From an uncultured Eubacteriales bacterium (GTDB taxonomy: Bacteria > Bacillota > Clostridia > Oscillospirales > Oscillospiraceae): a stretch of DNA of 36,698 bases. Below are positions 15,191 to 23,429 of this stretch, piece by piece. A program made the translations under genes and the position numbers. The notes under the pieces were generated by a model. It was not told the origin of the DNA, searched no databases, and worked only from the letters and a program-made list of their open reading frames with translations. The DNA is taken from contig ONCI01000035.1 of assembly GCA_900316255.1 (NCBI GenBank), forward strand, positions 1 through 36,698. Direction: 5' to 3'. Positions within the stretch are counted from its first letter, which is position 1, and every line of letters starts with the position of its first letter.

Positions 15191-16229
15191 ATTTCTCATG
15201 GACCCGCTTGCCGGTGATATGCTCCGGCGTGAGGGAAAAACAAAGCACGCGGTGGCCTGCGTGGGCCACTTCCCACTCGATATAGTCCCGGTCGTCGGTG
15301 AACTGATAGGAGAGTATGCGGCTGATTTCCAGTGCCCGGTCATGATCCTCCACGATTTCCAGACGGCCGAAGACGATGACGCTGTGATAATAGAGAGACC
15401 AGCCGTCCCCGTCTGTGTCAGCCTGCTCCAGCACACAGAAGCTTGACTTGTCCGAGCGGCGCATGGCGTCGATCTTGTGGCCGGCCATCCCGCTGTGGAA
15501 GTAGAGCTTTCCGTCCTCCGGGTCATACCAGTGGTTGATGGGAAGCGTATAAGGATAGTTTTCATCCCCCAGAACGGAGAGAAATCCCCGCTTTTCCTGC
15601 CTCAGGATACGAATACAATCCTCCTGTGACAGGGCCTGTTTTGCCCTTGCCACCGGGCGAAAGACGGGAGATGGCTCGTCCAGCTCCTCGGCCAGGATGG
15701 AATACAGAGCCAGATCGCAGCAGGGATCGCTGTTGTTGCTGCCGCTGCGGCGGAGGATCCCTTCCTGCTTCATACCGGCCTTGCGCATGACCTTGCCGGA
15801 GTTGGAATTGTGGATATCATGCACGGCCAAGACTTTTTGAAAGCCGACTTCCCGGATCAAATACTCGATCACGGCGCGCAGCGCTTCCGCGGTGATGCCA
15901 CGGCCCCACCAGGCTTTGCCGATGCAGTATCCGATTTCGGCGCTCGCGTACTTCTCATTTATCCGGACAACGGAAATGCTGCCGATGGGCTCGTTCAGCT
16001 CTTTCGGCACGATGGCCCATTGATAAAAGTCCGGCTTTTCGGAACTCTGCGCCCATGCCTCGGCGATCTGCCGGGAAACGGCGGCATCGGCATGTGGAGG
16101 CCAGGTGAGATAGCGGGTCACCTCCGCATCATGGGCCCAGTTGCGGAACATGGCGTCCCCGTCCCCGGGGGTGAAGGAGCGCAGACGGAGACGCGGCGTC
16201 TCCAAAAGAACGGTTCCCTTGTGCTCCAT
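15189..16229 (-). CDS. GNAT acetyltransferase fused to a PNPOx-like flavin-binding domain
   Basis: A 346-residue two-domain protein. Residues about 1-175 are a RimJ/RimL-type GNAT N-acetyltransferase: TPRLRLRSFTPGD start, acetyl-CoA loop GKAWWGRGITAEA, and NSNSGKVMRKAGM near the end. Residues about 200-346 are a split-barrel of the pyridoxamine-phosphate-oxidase/nitroimidazole-reductase (Nim-like) family: KRGFLSVLGDENYPY, LYFHSGMAGHKIDAMRRS and SSFCVLEQ. Each half exists alone in other bacteria; the fusion suggests acetylation coupled to flavin chemistry, perhaps detoxification (inference). ATG 16229 has AGGAGA 9 bases upstream. Its promoter overlaps a short inverted repeat, and it diverges from the metallophosphoesterase gene. 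The last codons overlap the AAAAACT heptads. Confidence 0.85.
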   Translation of the reverse strand: MEHKGTVLLETPRLRLRSFTPGDGDAMFRNWAHDAEVTRYLTWPPHADAAVSRQIAEAWAQSSEKPDFYQWAIVPKELNEPIGSISVVRINEKYASAEIGYCIGKAWWGRGITAEALRAVIEYLIREVGFQKVLAVHDIHNSNSGKVMRKAGMKQEGILRRSGSNNSDPCCDLALYSILAEELDEPSPVFRPVARAKQALSQEDCIRILRQEKRGFLSVLGDENYPYTLPINHWYDPEDGKLYFHSGMAGHKIDAMRRSDKSSFCVLEQADTDGDGWSLYYHSVIVFGRLEIVEDHDRALEISRILSYQFTDDRDYIEWEVAHAGHRVLCFSLTPEHITGKRVHEK

Positions 16230-16248
16230 ACGATCATCTCCTTTTTCA

Positions 16249-16278
16249 CGAGTATAACATACTCGGATAAAATCGCAA
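16249..16278 (-). promoter_or_regulatory. Promoter with overlapping inverted repeat (possible operator) for the fusion gene
   Basis: On the minus strand TTGCGA (16273-16278), a 16-base spacer and TATACT (16251-16256). The inverted repeat CGAGTA-TAACA-TACTCG (16249-16265) covers the -10 box, a position from which a bound repressor would block transcription. No regulator is identified. Confidence 0.55.
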
Positions 16279-16296
16279 GAAGAGAAATACGCGGTC

Positions 16297-16325
16297 TTGC
16301 ACGGGAATCGTTTATCCGATATAAT
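16297..16325 (+). promoter_or_regulatory. SigA-type promoter for the metallophosphoesterase gene
   Basis: TTGCAC (16297-16302), a 17-base spacer and a perfect TATAAT (16320-16325), placing transcription start just before the ribosome binding site. Confidence 0.75.
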
Positions 16326-16355
16326 TGCACAAAAGAGGGAAGGAGGGGGAAGCCA

Positions 16356-17618
16356 GTGAGAAGACAGGTGCTTGCATGGAGCCTGGTTTTGCTGCTGTGC
16401 CTGGGCTTTGCCGCCTGCGGTGCCGAGGATCAGGGAGAGAAGAACGGAACCTTTCTTGTGACGGCTACGGACCTGCACTATCTTTCACCGGAGCTCACCG
16501 ACCACGGAGAGACTTTTTGGCAAGTCATGAAAAATGGGGACGGCAAGGTGACGGAATACTGCGAGGAGCTGATCGACGCCTTCCTGGCCGAGCTGATCGC
16601 CCAGAAGCCGGACGCGCTCATCCTGACAGGGGACCTGAGCTTCAACGGTGAGAGGGCAAGTCACGAGCGCCTCGCCGCAAAACTCCAACTGGCTGAAGAT
16701 GCGGGGATCCCGGTGTTTGTTCTTCCCGGAAATCACGATGTGTATCGGGGGACCTCGGCCTCGTTCTTTGGGGATGGCTATGAGCTGGTGCCCAGCGTCA
16801 GCGGAGAGGACTTCAGTCGGATCTACGGAGCTTTCGGCTTTGAGGAGGCGCTTTCCCGGGATACGGATTCTCTCAGCTATATGGCGCAGCTGAGCGAGGG
16901 CACAAGGATTCTGATGCTGGATGCGAATACCTTCCATGATTACTGCAGTCTGTCGAAAAAGACCCTGGACTGGGCGGAGGAACAGCTGTCCGCCGCGAAG
17001 GAGGAAGGGGTGGACGTCCTGGCTGCCTGCCATCAGAATCTGTACCAGCATTCAGTCTTTCGGGGCGGCTATATGCTGGAATGCTCGGAAATGCTCCATC
17101 AGCTGCTGGAGGACTATCGGGTGCCTCTGATGCTCAGCGGCCATATGCACATACAGCATATCCTCACGGAAGGAACCGTCACGGAGATCGCCACCTCTCC
17201 GCTGACCATGAGCGCCTGCCGTTACGGCCTGCTGCATCTGAATGGAGATCGGATCCGCTATGAGACCGGGAGCGTGGACCTGGATGCCTGGGCAAAGAAG
17301 CAGGGGATCGATAATCAGGACTTTCAGCATTTCCCGCAGTATGCCCTGGACCGGCTGCGGGAACGCACCAAAATCCAGGCCGAAGGCATGCTGGAAGGGA
17401 AGGACTATGACCCCAACATGGCACAGAAGCTGATCGACTATGCCTGTGAACTGAACCTGGGCTATTTTACAGGGGACTTGCGCGGGATCCCGGAGCTGGA
17501 TCCGGAGGGTGCGCTGCAGGCGGAATGGGAGAACAACCGCAGTTCCTTCAGCGGCTACTTTGCCTCCCTTGCGCCGGAGATCGGAGCAGACTATACCCGG
17601 TGGACCAATGGAAAATAA
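16356..17618 (+). CDS. Metallophosphoesterase lipoprotein (calcineurin-like)
   Basis: A 420-residue exported phosphoesterase. GTG at 16356 is chosen because GGAGG lies just upstream and the product then begins with a lipoprotein signal (RRQVLAWSLVLLLCLGFAAC), Cys20 being the probable lipidated residue. The dimetal site is complete: DLH (VTATDLHYL), GD (ILTGDLS), GNHD (LPGNHDVY), H in AACHQN and GHMH (LSGHMHIQ). These are the standard ligands of class III calcineurin-like phosphatases. The C-terminal 140 residues are helical and lack known motifs. The substrate could be a phosphomonoester, diester or wall-linked phosphate outside the membrane. The stop codon is followed 3 bases later by a long hairpin shared with the convergent gene. 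Confidence 0.88.
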   Translation: MRRQVLAWSLVLLLCLGFAACGAEDQGEKNGTFLVTATDLHYLSPELTDHGETFWQVMKNGDGKVTEYCEELIDAFLAELIAQKPDALILTGDLSFNGERASHERLAAKLQLAEDAGIPVFVLPGNHDVYRGTSASFFGDGYELVPSVSGEDFSRIYGAFGFEEALSRDTDSLSYMAQLSEGTRILMLDANTFHDYCSLSKKTLDWAEEQLSAAKEEGVDVLAACHQNLYQHSVFRGGYMLECSEMLHQLLEDYRVPLMLSGHMHIQHILTEGTVTEIATSPLTMSACRYGLLHLNGDRIRYETGSVDLDAWAKKQGIDNQDFQHFPQYALDRLRERTKIQAEGMLEGKDYDPNMAQKLIDYACELNLGYFTGDLRGIPELDPEGALQAEWENNRSSFSGYFASLAPEIGADYTRWTNGK

Positions 17619-17621
17619 AAT

Positions 17622-17655
17622 CACAGCCGCATCGAATGGATTCGGTGCGGCTGTG
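17622..17655 (-). terminator. Hairpin terminator between convergent genes
   Basis: A 15-base stem (17622-17636 with 17641-17655, one G-T wobble) and a TGGA tetraloop. The minus-strand continuation is T-rich (ATTTTATTTT), so it mainly ends the minus-strand gene. Confidence 0.88.
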
Positions 17656-17658
17656 AAA

Positions 17659-18126
17659 CTATTCCTGTGCCCGGGGCTGTTCCTTTTCGAGCTTCAAGCC
17701 CTGCAGAAAGCCGTTGAGCGCCGTGCTGTGAATATCTCCGGCGATCACCCGGTCGCCCTGTATATACAGCGTAGCCAGCACGGTCTGCTCCTTGTCGGGA
17801 TAATTCAGGACCCGATAAGTAAACTGCTGACAGCTTTCTCCCAAATGCCCGGTCAGATCGTAACCCTGCTTGCGCTGCACCTCGTTATAGTTCAGCAGCA
17901 TGCCCTCCAGCACCTTTGGAAGCTGGACGGTTCGTACATCCTCGCTGGCGGGATCGATCTCCCAGCCGAACTGCTGCAGGAAGGCAGCCCGGCCCTCCGG
18001 CGTGGAGACCCCGTCGGAAGCTTTGTTCCCGCGCAGCAGGATCAGCGCGGTGAGCAGGATCGCCGCAGCGAGCACGATCCGCAGCGCCTTTTTCCGATTG
18101 CTGCCGATACCTGTTTTCTGTTTCAT
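17659..18126 (-). CDS. Small membrane-anchored protein, DUF4830-like
   Basis: A 155-residue protein with one N-terminal membrane helix (about residues 16-33, IVLAAAILLTALILL) and a soluble outside domain. The segment TPEGRAAFLQQFGWEID and the later FTYRVLNYP resemble the DUF4830 family of clostridia, whose function is unknown. ATG 18126 is preceded by GGAGG at 8 bases; an in-frame ATG 15 bases earlier would overlap that site. It stands alone with its own terminator, convergent to the phosphoesterase gene. The family name is from memory of the pattern and moderately certain. Confidence 0.75.
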   Translation of the reverse strand: MKQKTGIGSNRKKALRIVLAAAILLTALILLRGNKASDGVSTPEGRAAFLQQFGWEIDPASEDVRTVQLPKVLEGMLLNYNEVQRKQGYDLTGHLGESCQQFTYRVLNYPDKEQTVLATLYIQGDRVIAGDIHSTALNGFLQGLKLEKEQPRAQE

Positions 18127-18242
18127 GTCTGTCACCTCCACAAAAGCATATTCACAGACCGCCGGAATATGTGTTTGGATGGTTTTTCGCCCATTTTCCG
18201 GGGAGCTTCCTCCACATTCAAAGTCAAAACAGATAAAAATGG

Positions 18243-18271
18243 TTGCAAAAAAGTTAAAAATCTGTTATAGT
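18243..18271 (+). promoter_or_regulatory. SigA-type promoter for rsuA
   Basis: TTGCAA (18243-18248), a 17-base spacer and TATAGT (18266-18271), about 38 bases before the rsuA start. Confidence 0.75.
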
Positions 18272-18309
18272 ATACAAGTCACGAACAGTATGCTGCAGGG
18301 GGAAAGGCT

Positions 18310-19020
18310 ATGCCAAAGCTCAGATTGGATAAGTTTCTTGCCGATCAGGGGCTTGCTTCCCGGAAAGAGCTGCGGGAGATCATCCGCAGCGGCCGCGTAC
18401 GGGTGAACGGGTCGCTAGTAAAAAGCGCCGATCTCAAGGTGGATCCGGAAGTCGATCAGATCTGTTTTGACGGAAGCGTGCTCACTGCTTCTTCGATTCG
18501 TACTTTGATGCTGTATAAACCTCTTGGCGTCGTGAGCGCTACCGAGGACAGGAACGAAAAGACGGTGCTGGACCTGCTCCCGCCGGAATACCGCCGGATG
18601 GGTCTTTCACCGGTGGGCAGGCTGGATAAGGATACCAGCGGTTTACTGCTGCTGTCGAATGACGGAGATTTTCTGCATCGGGTCATTTCTCCAAAGTCTG
18701 CAGTCGAAAAATGCTATTGTGCCACCGTGGAGGGCGAGCCGAACGAAGAGGATGTGAAAGCTTTTCGGGAGGGACTGCTTTTGCGGGATGGGTCAAAGTG
18801 TTTGCCGGCAGAGCTGGAATTACTGGGAGAAGGAAGATGCCTGGTCCGCGTGACGGAAGGGAAGTACCATCAGGTACGCAGGATGCTGGCAAGCCGGGGA
18901 TTCCCGGTAAAAGAGCTGAAGAGACTGTCCATCGGCGATTTGATTTTGGACGAAGATCTTGGCCCGGGAGGCTGGAAAGAATTGGGCCAGGAGGATTTGT
19001 GCAGAGTGTTCAGAAGCTGA
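18310..19020 (+). CDS. rsuA: 16S rRNA pseudouridine synthase, RsuA/RluB family
   Basis: A 236-residue rRNA-modifying enzyme that isomerises uridine to pseudouridine, expected at position 516 of 16S rRNA if it is a true RsuA. An N-terminal S4 RNA-binding domain (about 1-60, RLDKFLADQGLASRKELREI) precedes the catalytic domain, with Asp106 in GRLDKDTSGLLLLSNDG and the RNA-contacting EGKYHQVRRML near residue 185. Length is normal. GGGGGAAAGG lies before the ATG. RluB, which acts on 23S rRNA, is the main alternative because the two share all these motifs. Confidence 0.9.
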   Translation: MPKLRLDKFLADQGLASRKELREIIRSGRVRVNGSLVKSADLKVDPEVDQICFDGSVLTASSIRTLMLYKPLGVVSATEDRNEKTVLDLLPPEYRRMGLSPVGRLDKDTSGLLLLSNDGDFLHRVISPKSAVEKCYCATVEGEPNEEDVKAFREGLLLRDGSKCLPAELELLGEGRCLVRVTEGKYHQVRRMLASRGFPVKELKRLSIGDLILDEDLGPGGWKELGQEDLCRVFRS

Positions 19021-19120
19021 CGTATGGGAAAAATGTCAAAAGTAAAGCCATTTTTTGAAGCTTTTTGAGCGTTCCCACTACAAAAGCAAAAAAATTCACA
19101 AAAAAACAACGCATTTTCTA

Positions 19121-19149
19121 TTGAAAATCACGAGCTTTGGAGTTATTAT
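19121..19149 (+). promoter_or_regulatory. SigA-type promoter for the CdaR-like regulator
   Basis: TTGAAA (19121-19126), a 17-base spacer and TATTAT (19144-19149). The rest of the 203-base gap after rsuA is AT-rich, with a weak AAAGC/GCTTT hairpin near 19045 that may end rsuA. Confidence 0.7.
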
Positions 19150-19201
19150 GGTCAAAGATATTATGCGGGGGTTTGGCAATTTGACCAGATTGGCTTTGAC
19201 C
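19150..19201. promoter_or_regulatory. Three GGTCAAA motifs, possible regulator binding sites
   Basis: GGTCAAAG (19150-19157), then its reverse complement as TTTGACC (19180-19186) and CTTTGACC (19194-19201). They lie just downstream of the -10 box and 22 bases before the regulator start codon, a typical autoregulatory position. Confidence 0.45.
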
Positions 19202-19223
19202 GCTGCTCACAGGAGGAGATAAT

Positions 19224-20321
19224 ATGTCCAGCAGGATTTTCCAGAACGTGATTATTCAGATGAAGGACGCAGTAGATCGGCCCATCGGCGTCGTGGACGA
19301 GCAGGGCTTCGTCGTCGCCGCAAGCGAGCTTGCGATGATCGGTTCCCGCCTGGACGACTTCCACAGCTTTGACCTGGAGCAGGCCCACGGCCTGCCTGTT
19401 TCGGCGGAAAACCGCAGCTTCTGCGCCCTGAATTCCGAGAGCGGCAAGCTGGATTTTGCCGCTTTCGTGGAGGGGACGGACGGCGTGTCCCGCACGGTAT
19501 GCGCGGTTGCGGCAGTGGCCTTCAGCGAAGCCAAGAACAATTTTGAGGAAAAGCACAACAAGGCCGCTTTCATCAAAAACATCATTTCGGACAACATTCT
19601 GCCCGGTGATGTTTATGTTCGCGCCAAGGAATTGCATTTTGTCACGGATGAGCCCCGGATCGTGCTTCTGGTGCGCCAGATGAACAATGCAGACGTGGCT
19701 GCCGTGGAAGTGATCGGGCGTCTCTTTCCGGATAAGCAGAAGGACTTTGTGCTGAACATCAATGAGACTGACGTGGTGGTCGTCAAGTCCCTGCTGAATC
19801 CGGATAATCTGGAGGAAGTCAAAAAGGTGGCCCGCGGCATCGAGAACGCGCTGCACGAGGAGCTTGGCATCCGCTGCGTCATCGGCGTGAGCACCACCGC
19901 CCGTCATCTGCGGGAGCTGGCGGATCGCTACAAGGAGGCGCAGGTCGCCATCGATGTGGGCCGGATCTTTGAAAGCGAGAAGTCCATCATCCACTATGAA
20001 AACCTGGGTCTGGGCCGCATCATCTATCAGCTGCCCACCACCCTCTGCGAAATGTTCCTGAACGAGGTGTTCAAGAAGAACCCCATCGAAACCCTGGATG
20101 AGGACACACTGGAGACCATCAACCGTTTCTTTGAAAACAATCTGAACGTCTCCGAGACCTCCAGAAAACTCTATGTTCACCGCAATACCCTGGTCTACCG
20201 CCTGGAAAAGATCAAAAAGATCACGGGACTTGACCTGAGAGAGTTTGACCACGCCATCGTCTTCAAGGTGGCCATGATGGTCAAAATGTACCTGGATTCG
20301 CTGAATAATTTCAGATACTGA
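19224..20321 (+). CDS. CdaR/PucR-type helix-turn-helix regulator
   Basis: A 365-residue transcription factor. The N-terminal 130 residues form a sugar-diacid-recognition-like sensor (IGVVDEQGFVVAAS). The middle (about 140-260) is GGDEF-like in fold without a cyclase motif. The C-terminus (about 300-355) is the PucR HTH: FFENNLNVSETSRKLYVH then RNTLVYRLEKIKKITGLDL. The ATG at 19224 follows GGAGGAGATAAT. In clostridia such a gene often lies just before ftsEX; here it is 75 bases upstream in the same direction, so it may control that division group. The ligand is unknown. Three GGTCAAA motifs precede it. Confidence 0.85.
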   Translation: MSSRIFQNVIIQMKDAVDRPIGVVDEQGFVVAASELAMIGSRLDDFHSFDLEQAHGLPVSAENRSFCALNSESGKLDFAAFVEGTDGVSRTVCAVAAVAFSEAKNNFEEKHNKAAFIKNIISDNILPGDVYVRAKELHFVTDEPRIVLLVRQMNNADVAAVEVIGRLFPDKQKDFVLNINETDVVVVKSLLNPDNLEEVKKVARGIENALHEELGIRCVIGVSTTARHLRELADRYKEAQVAIDVGRIFESEKSIIHYENLGLGRIIYQLPTTLCEMFLNEVFKKNPIETLDEDTLETINRFFENNLNVSETSRKLYVHRNTLVYRLEKIKKITGLDLREFDHAIVFKVAMMVKMYLDSLNNFRY

Positions 20322-20335
20322 GTGTCGGAGCGGGG

Positions 20336-20361
20336 GAGCCCCAATGCTCCGCATGATCGCA
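20336..20361 (+). promoter_or_regulatory. Hairpin in the regulator-ftsE gap
   Basis: CGGAGC-GGGG pairs with CCCC-(AAT bulge)-GCTCCG. There is no T-run, so this is not a standard terminator; it could be an attenuator or processing site. A second small stem ATGATC-GCA-GATCAT follows at about 20352-20367. Confidence 0.45.
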
Positions 20362-20396
20362 GATCATTCGCAAATCCCACGTAACGGAGGATAACT

Positions 20397-21083
20397 ATGG
20401 TTCGCTTTGAAAAAGTCAAGCTGACCTACGACAACAGCGGCGCAAAAGCCCTGGACGGCGTAGATCTGAAGGTTGATGACGGCGAATTCGTCTTTCTTGT
20501 CGGCCCTTCCGGATCCGGCAAGACAAGTCTGATGAAGCTGATCACCGGCGAGGTCCGGGCCGATGCTGGCCGGGTCATCGTCAACGGCTTTGACATGATG
20601 AAGATCCGGCGCCACAAGCTGCCGAAGATGCGGCGCACCCTGGGCGTGGTGTTCCAGGATTACCGCCTCATCGAAAACATGAACGTGTATGATAACGTGG
20701 CTTTCGCCATGCGCGTGGTGGGTGCTTCCGCCAGGGATATCCGCCGCCGCGTACCCTATGTGCTGGAACTGGTCGGTCTGGAAGGACGGGAAAAACGCCT
20801 GCCCCACGAGCTCTCCGGCGGCGAGCAGCAGCGTGTTGCCATAGCCCGCGCCCTGGTGAACTCTCCCCGGATGCTGGTGGCCGACGAGCCCACCGGCAAC
20901 CTGGACCCGGTGCGCAGCCTGGAGCTGATGCTCCTGTTTGAGAAGATCAATGAGATGGGGACCACTGTTCTGGTGGTTACTCACGAGAAGGAACTGGTCA
21001 ACGCCTTTGCCAAGCGCGTCATCAAGATCGAAGAAGGCCACGTGACCAGTGACGGAAACGACGGGTATTTCAGCTATGAGTAG
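20397..21083 (+). CDS. ftsE: Cell-division ABC transporter ATP-binding protein FtsE
   Basis: A 228-residue cytoplasmic ATPase that partners FtsX to gate peptidoglycan hydrolases at the septum. Motifs: Walker [10 protein letters not shown] (Lys42), Q-loop VFQDYRLI, signature LSGGEQQR, Walker [13 protein letters not shown], switch His in VVTHEKE. GGAGG precedes the ATG by 6 bases. Its stop overlaps the ftsX start by 8 bases, implying translational coupling. Confidence 0.97.
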   Translation: MVRFEKVKLTYDNSGAKALDGVDLKVDDGEFVFLVGPSGSGKTSLMKLITGEVRADAGRVIVNGFDMMKIRRHKLPKMRRTLGVVFQDYRLIENMNVYDNVAFAMRVVGASARDIRRRVPYVLELVGLEGREKRLPHELSGGEQQRVAIARALVNSPRMLVADEPTGNLDPVRSLELMLLFEKINEMGTTVLVVTHEKELVNAFAKRVIKIEEGHVTSDGNDGYFSYE

Positions 21084-21957
21084 AGGAAGTTATTTGATTC
21101 GTGAGGGCTTCCGGAGCATCAAGACCCACGGGCTCATGTCCTTTGCAACCGTTACGATCATCATGGCCTGCCTGATCATCATGGGCAGCGTTGCGCTCCT
21201 GTCCCTGAACATCAACTATCTGATCAAGGATCTGGAGAAGCAGAATGAGGTCGTCGCCTTTGTGGACGATGAGATCGAGGATGAAGAGGAAGCCAAGGCC
21301 ATCGGCAGTCAGATCCTGGCCGTGGGCAACATCAGCGCCGCCGACTTCGTGTCCCGCAGCGAGGCAATGCAAAACTACATGAGCAAGTACGACAAGTCTT
21401 TGATGGAAGGAATCGACGAGACCGTTTTCCGGCATCGCTTCATCATCCACCTCAATGACATTGAAAAGCTTGCCCAGACCAAGGAAGCGCTGGAGGGAGT
21501 ACCCGGCATCGCAAGAGTGCGTGCCCACCAGGAGTATGCCGATACCTTCGTCAAGATCCGCAACATCGTGAGCGGTGTGGCCCTGGTGCTGATGGCGATC
21601 CTGGTGTTCGTGTCCATGTTCATCATGTCCAACACCATCAAGCTTGCCACCTTCAGCCGCAGGGAAGAGATCGCGATCATGAAGATGGTGGGTGCCAGCA
21701 ACGGCTTTATCCGGCTTCCCTTTGTGGTGGAGGGCCTGGTCCTCGGCCTGTTGGGCGGCGGTCTCGGTTTCCTGGCCCAGTGGGGTCTGTATAACCTGGT
21801 CACCAGGAGCCTGATGGAATCCATCACCGGGGATATTCTGGAGGTCGTGCCCTTCCTGTCCATCGCGCCCCTGATCCTTGCGGTTTACCTGGGGATCGGC
21901 GTTGTGATCGGTGTGTTCGGAGGCGTCAACGCCATCAAGAATTATCTGAAGGTGTAA
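21076..21957 (+). CDS. ftsX: Cell-division protein FtsX
   Basis: A 293-residue membrane partner of FtsE. It has four membrane helices: one near residues 24-50, then a large outside loop (about 55-165) that would touch the PcsB hydrolase, then three C-terminal helices (about 170-195, 220-245, 260-290). REGFRSIKTHGLMS and EIAIMKMVGASNGFI are typical family segments. ATG 21076 lies inside the end of ftsE. The hydrolase gene follows 25 bases later, as in streptococcal and clostridial FtsEX-PcsB systems. Confidence 0.95.
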   Translation: MSRGSYLIREGFRSIKTHGLMSFATVTIIMACLIIMGSVALLSLNINYLIKDLEKQNEVVAFVDDEIEDEEEAKAIGSQILAVGNISAADFVSRSEAMQNYMSKYDKSLMEGIDETVFRHRFIIHLNDIEKLAQTKEALEGVPGIARVRAHQEYADTFVKIRNIVSGVALVLMAILVFVSMFIMSNTIKLATFSRREEIAIMKMVGASNGFIRLPFVVEGLVLGLLGGGLGFLAQWGLYNLVTRSLMESITGDILEVVPFLSIAPLILAVYLGIGVVIGVFGGVNAIKNYLKV

Positions 21958-21982
21958 GCGACGCCCTGTAAAGGAGCATTTT

Positions 21983-23414
21983 ATGGATCGTAAAAAATTG
22001 GTATCAATCCTGGCCTTCGTGATGGCTGTGATCATGATCCTTTCCCTGTTCCTGTCCGTTCTTCCCGCTGCTTTTGCCATTGAGCAGGAGGAGATCGACG
22101 AGCTGGAACAGAAGAAGGAAGAACTTGCCGCTCACGCTGAGGAGGCAAAACAGCGGGTCGATGGCCTGAAGGAGCAGGAAGCCAGCGTCCTGGAGCAAAA
22201 GGTCGCGCTGGAAGAAGAGATGAAGGCCAGAGAGGCCTCTCTGGAGATCCTGGATCAGCAGCTGGCAGCAGCTTCGCCGCTATCGGGCGAGAGTGCGCGC
22301 CATGGAAGAGGACGGCGGCTTCAATATCCTGGTCCTGATCGCCCAGTCTTCCTCCCTGGGAGAGCTTCTCTCCGCCCTGGACGACGCCGGCGACGTGATG
22401 GCCAGCGACAAGGCTCTGGAGCGGCAGTACCGCTCCGCCCGGGAAGAGAGCGAACGGGTCATGGGCGAATTTGAAGAGCTGCGCGATGCCTGCGAGGAAA
22501 AGCAGAAAAAGCTGAATGAGGAAAAGGATGAAATCGCCAAGGATATTCAGGAGGCGGAGAGCAAACTGAGTGATCTGGAGGAGGACATCCAGGTTGCCAC
22601 CGTTCAGTATGAGGCCGCAAGGGATGCAGAAGCTGCTGCTGCCCAGGAGATCCTTGCCTTCATCGCCGCCTATCAGGAGCAGAAGGCCAGAGAAGAGGAA
22701 GAAGCCAGAGCGCGCGAGGAAGAGAACTACGACAATAACGGCGAAGGCGATCTGGGCTGGATCGATATTCCCACTCCGGTACCCACCGAGGCTCCTGCCC
22801 CGGAAACGCCGCAGGATCCCCAGCCTCAGGAGCCCGAAAATCCCCAGCCGCAAGACCCTGCTGAGCCTGATCCCGGCAGTGAGGGAGGAGAACAGCCCGG
22901 CGAGGGCGGCGAAGGCGAGACGCCCGAGCCGACTCCCGCGCCCACCCCTGCACCCACGCCGGTGCCTACGCCTCCGCCTCCTTCCAGCCCCGCTACGGGC
23001 AGCTTTGTCTGGCCGGTACCCTGCAGTATGCGCATCACCAGCCGCTTTGGCAACCGCATCGACCCCTTCACCGGGCAGGTTCGCTACCACAGCGGCATCG
23101 ATATCGACGGCTACAACCATGAGGGTTATCCCATCATCGCGGCCGACGGCGGCACTGTGGTCACCGCCACCTACAACGACGGTTACGGCAACTATGTCAT
23201 CATCGACCACGGCAACGGCTATATGACGCTTTACGGTCATATGTCCGGCCATGCTGTGAGCTACGGCGATGTGGTCAGCCAGGGGCAGACCATCGGCTAT
23301 CTGGGCGCTACCGGACGAGCCACCGGCACCCACTGCCACTTTGAGGTCTTCCTGGACGGAAACCGGATCGATCCCGAACAATTCTTCAGCGGGATGTCTT
23401 ACTGGGGCTGCTGA
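21983..23414 (+). pseudogene. PcsB-like M23 peptidoglycan hydrolase (copy 1), frameshifted by an apparent internal deletion
   Basis: A secreted coiled-coil plus LytM protein expected to be activated by FtsEX. The frame from 21983 has a signal peptide (ending LPAAFA) and a coiled coil, but departs at about 22270 after ILDQQLA and stops at 22474. The true continuation resumes at QLRRYRARVRAMEE (about 22280) and runs to 23414. Alignment with the next gene shows residues equivalent to its 22 coiled-coil positions before KQLERYRARV are missing, about 65 bases. The downstream part has more coiled coil, a 70-residue Pro/Glu linker (PTPAPTPAP) and a complete LytM site: HSGID and HCHFE. As written no full-length hydrolase is made. 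Copy 2 may compensate. Confidence 0.88.
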
Positions 23415-23429
23415 GGAGCGGCATTTACC

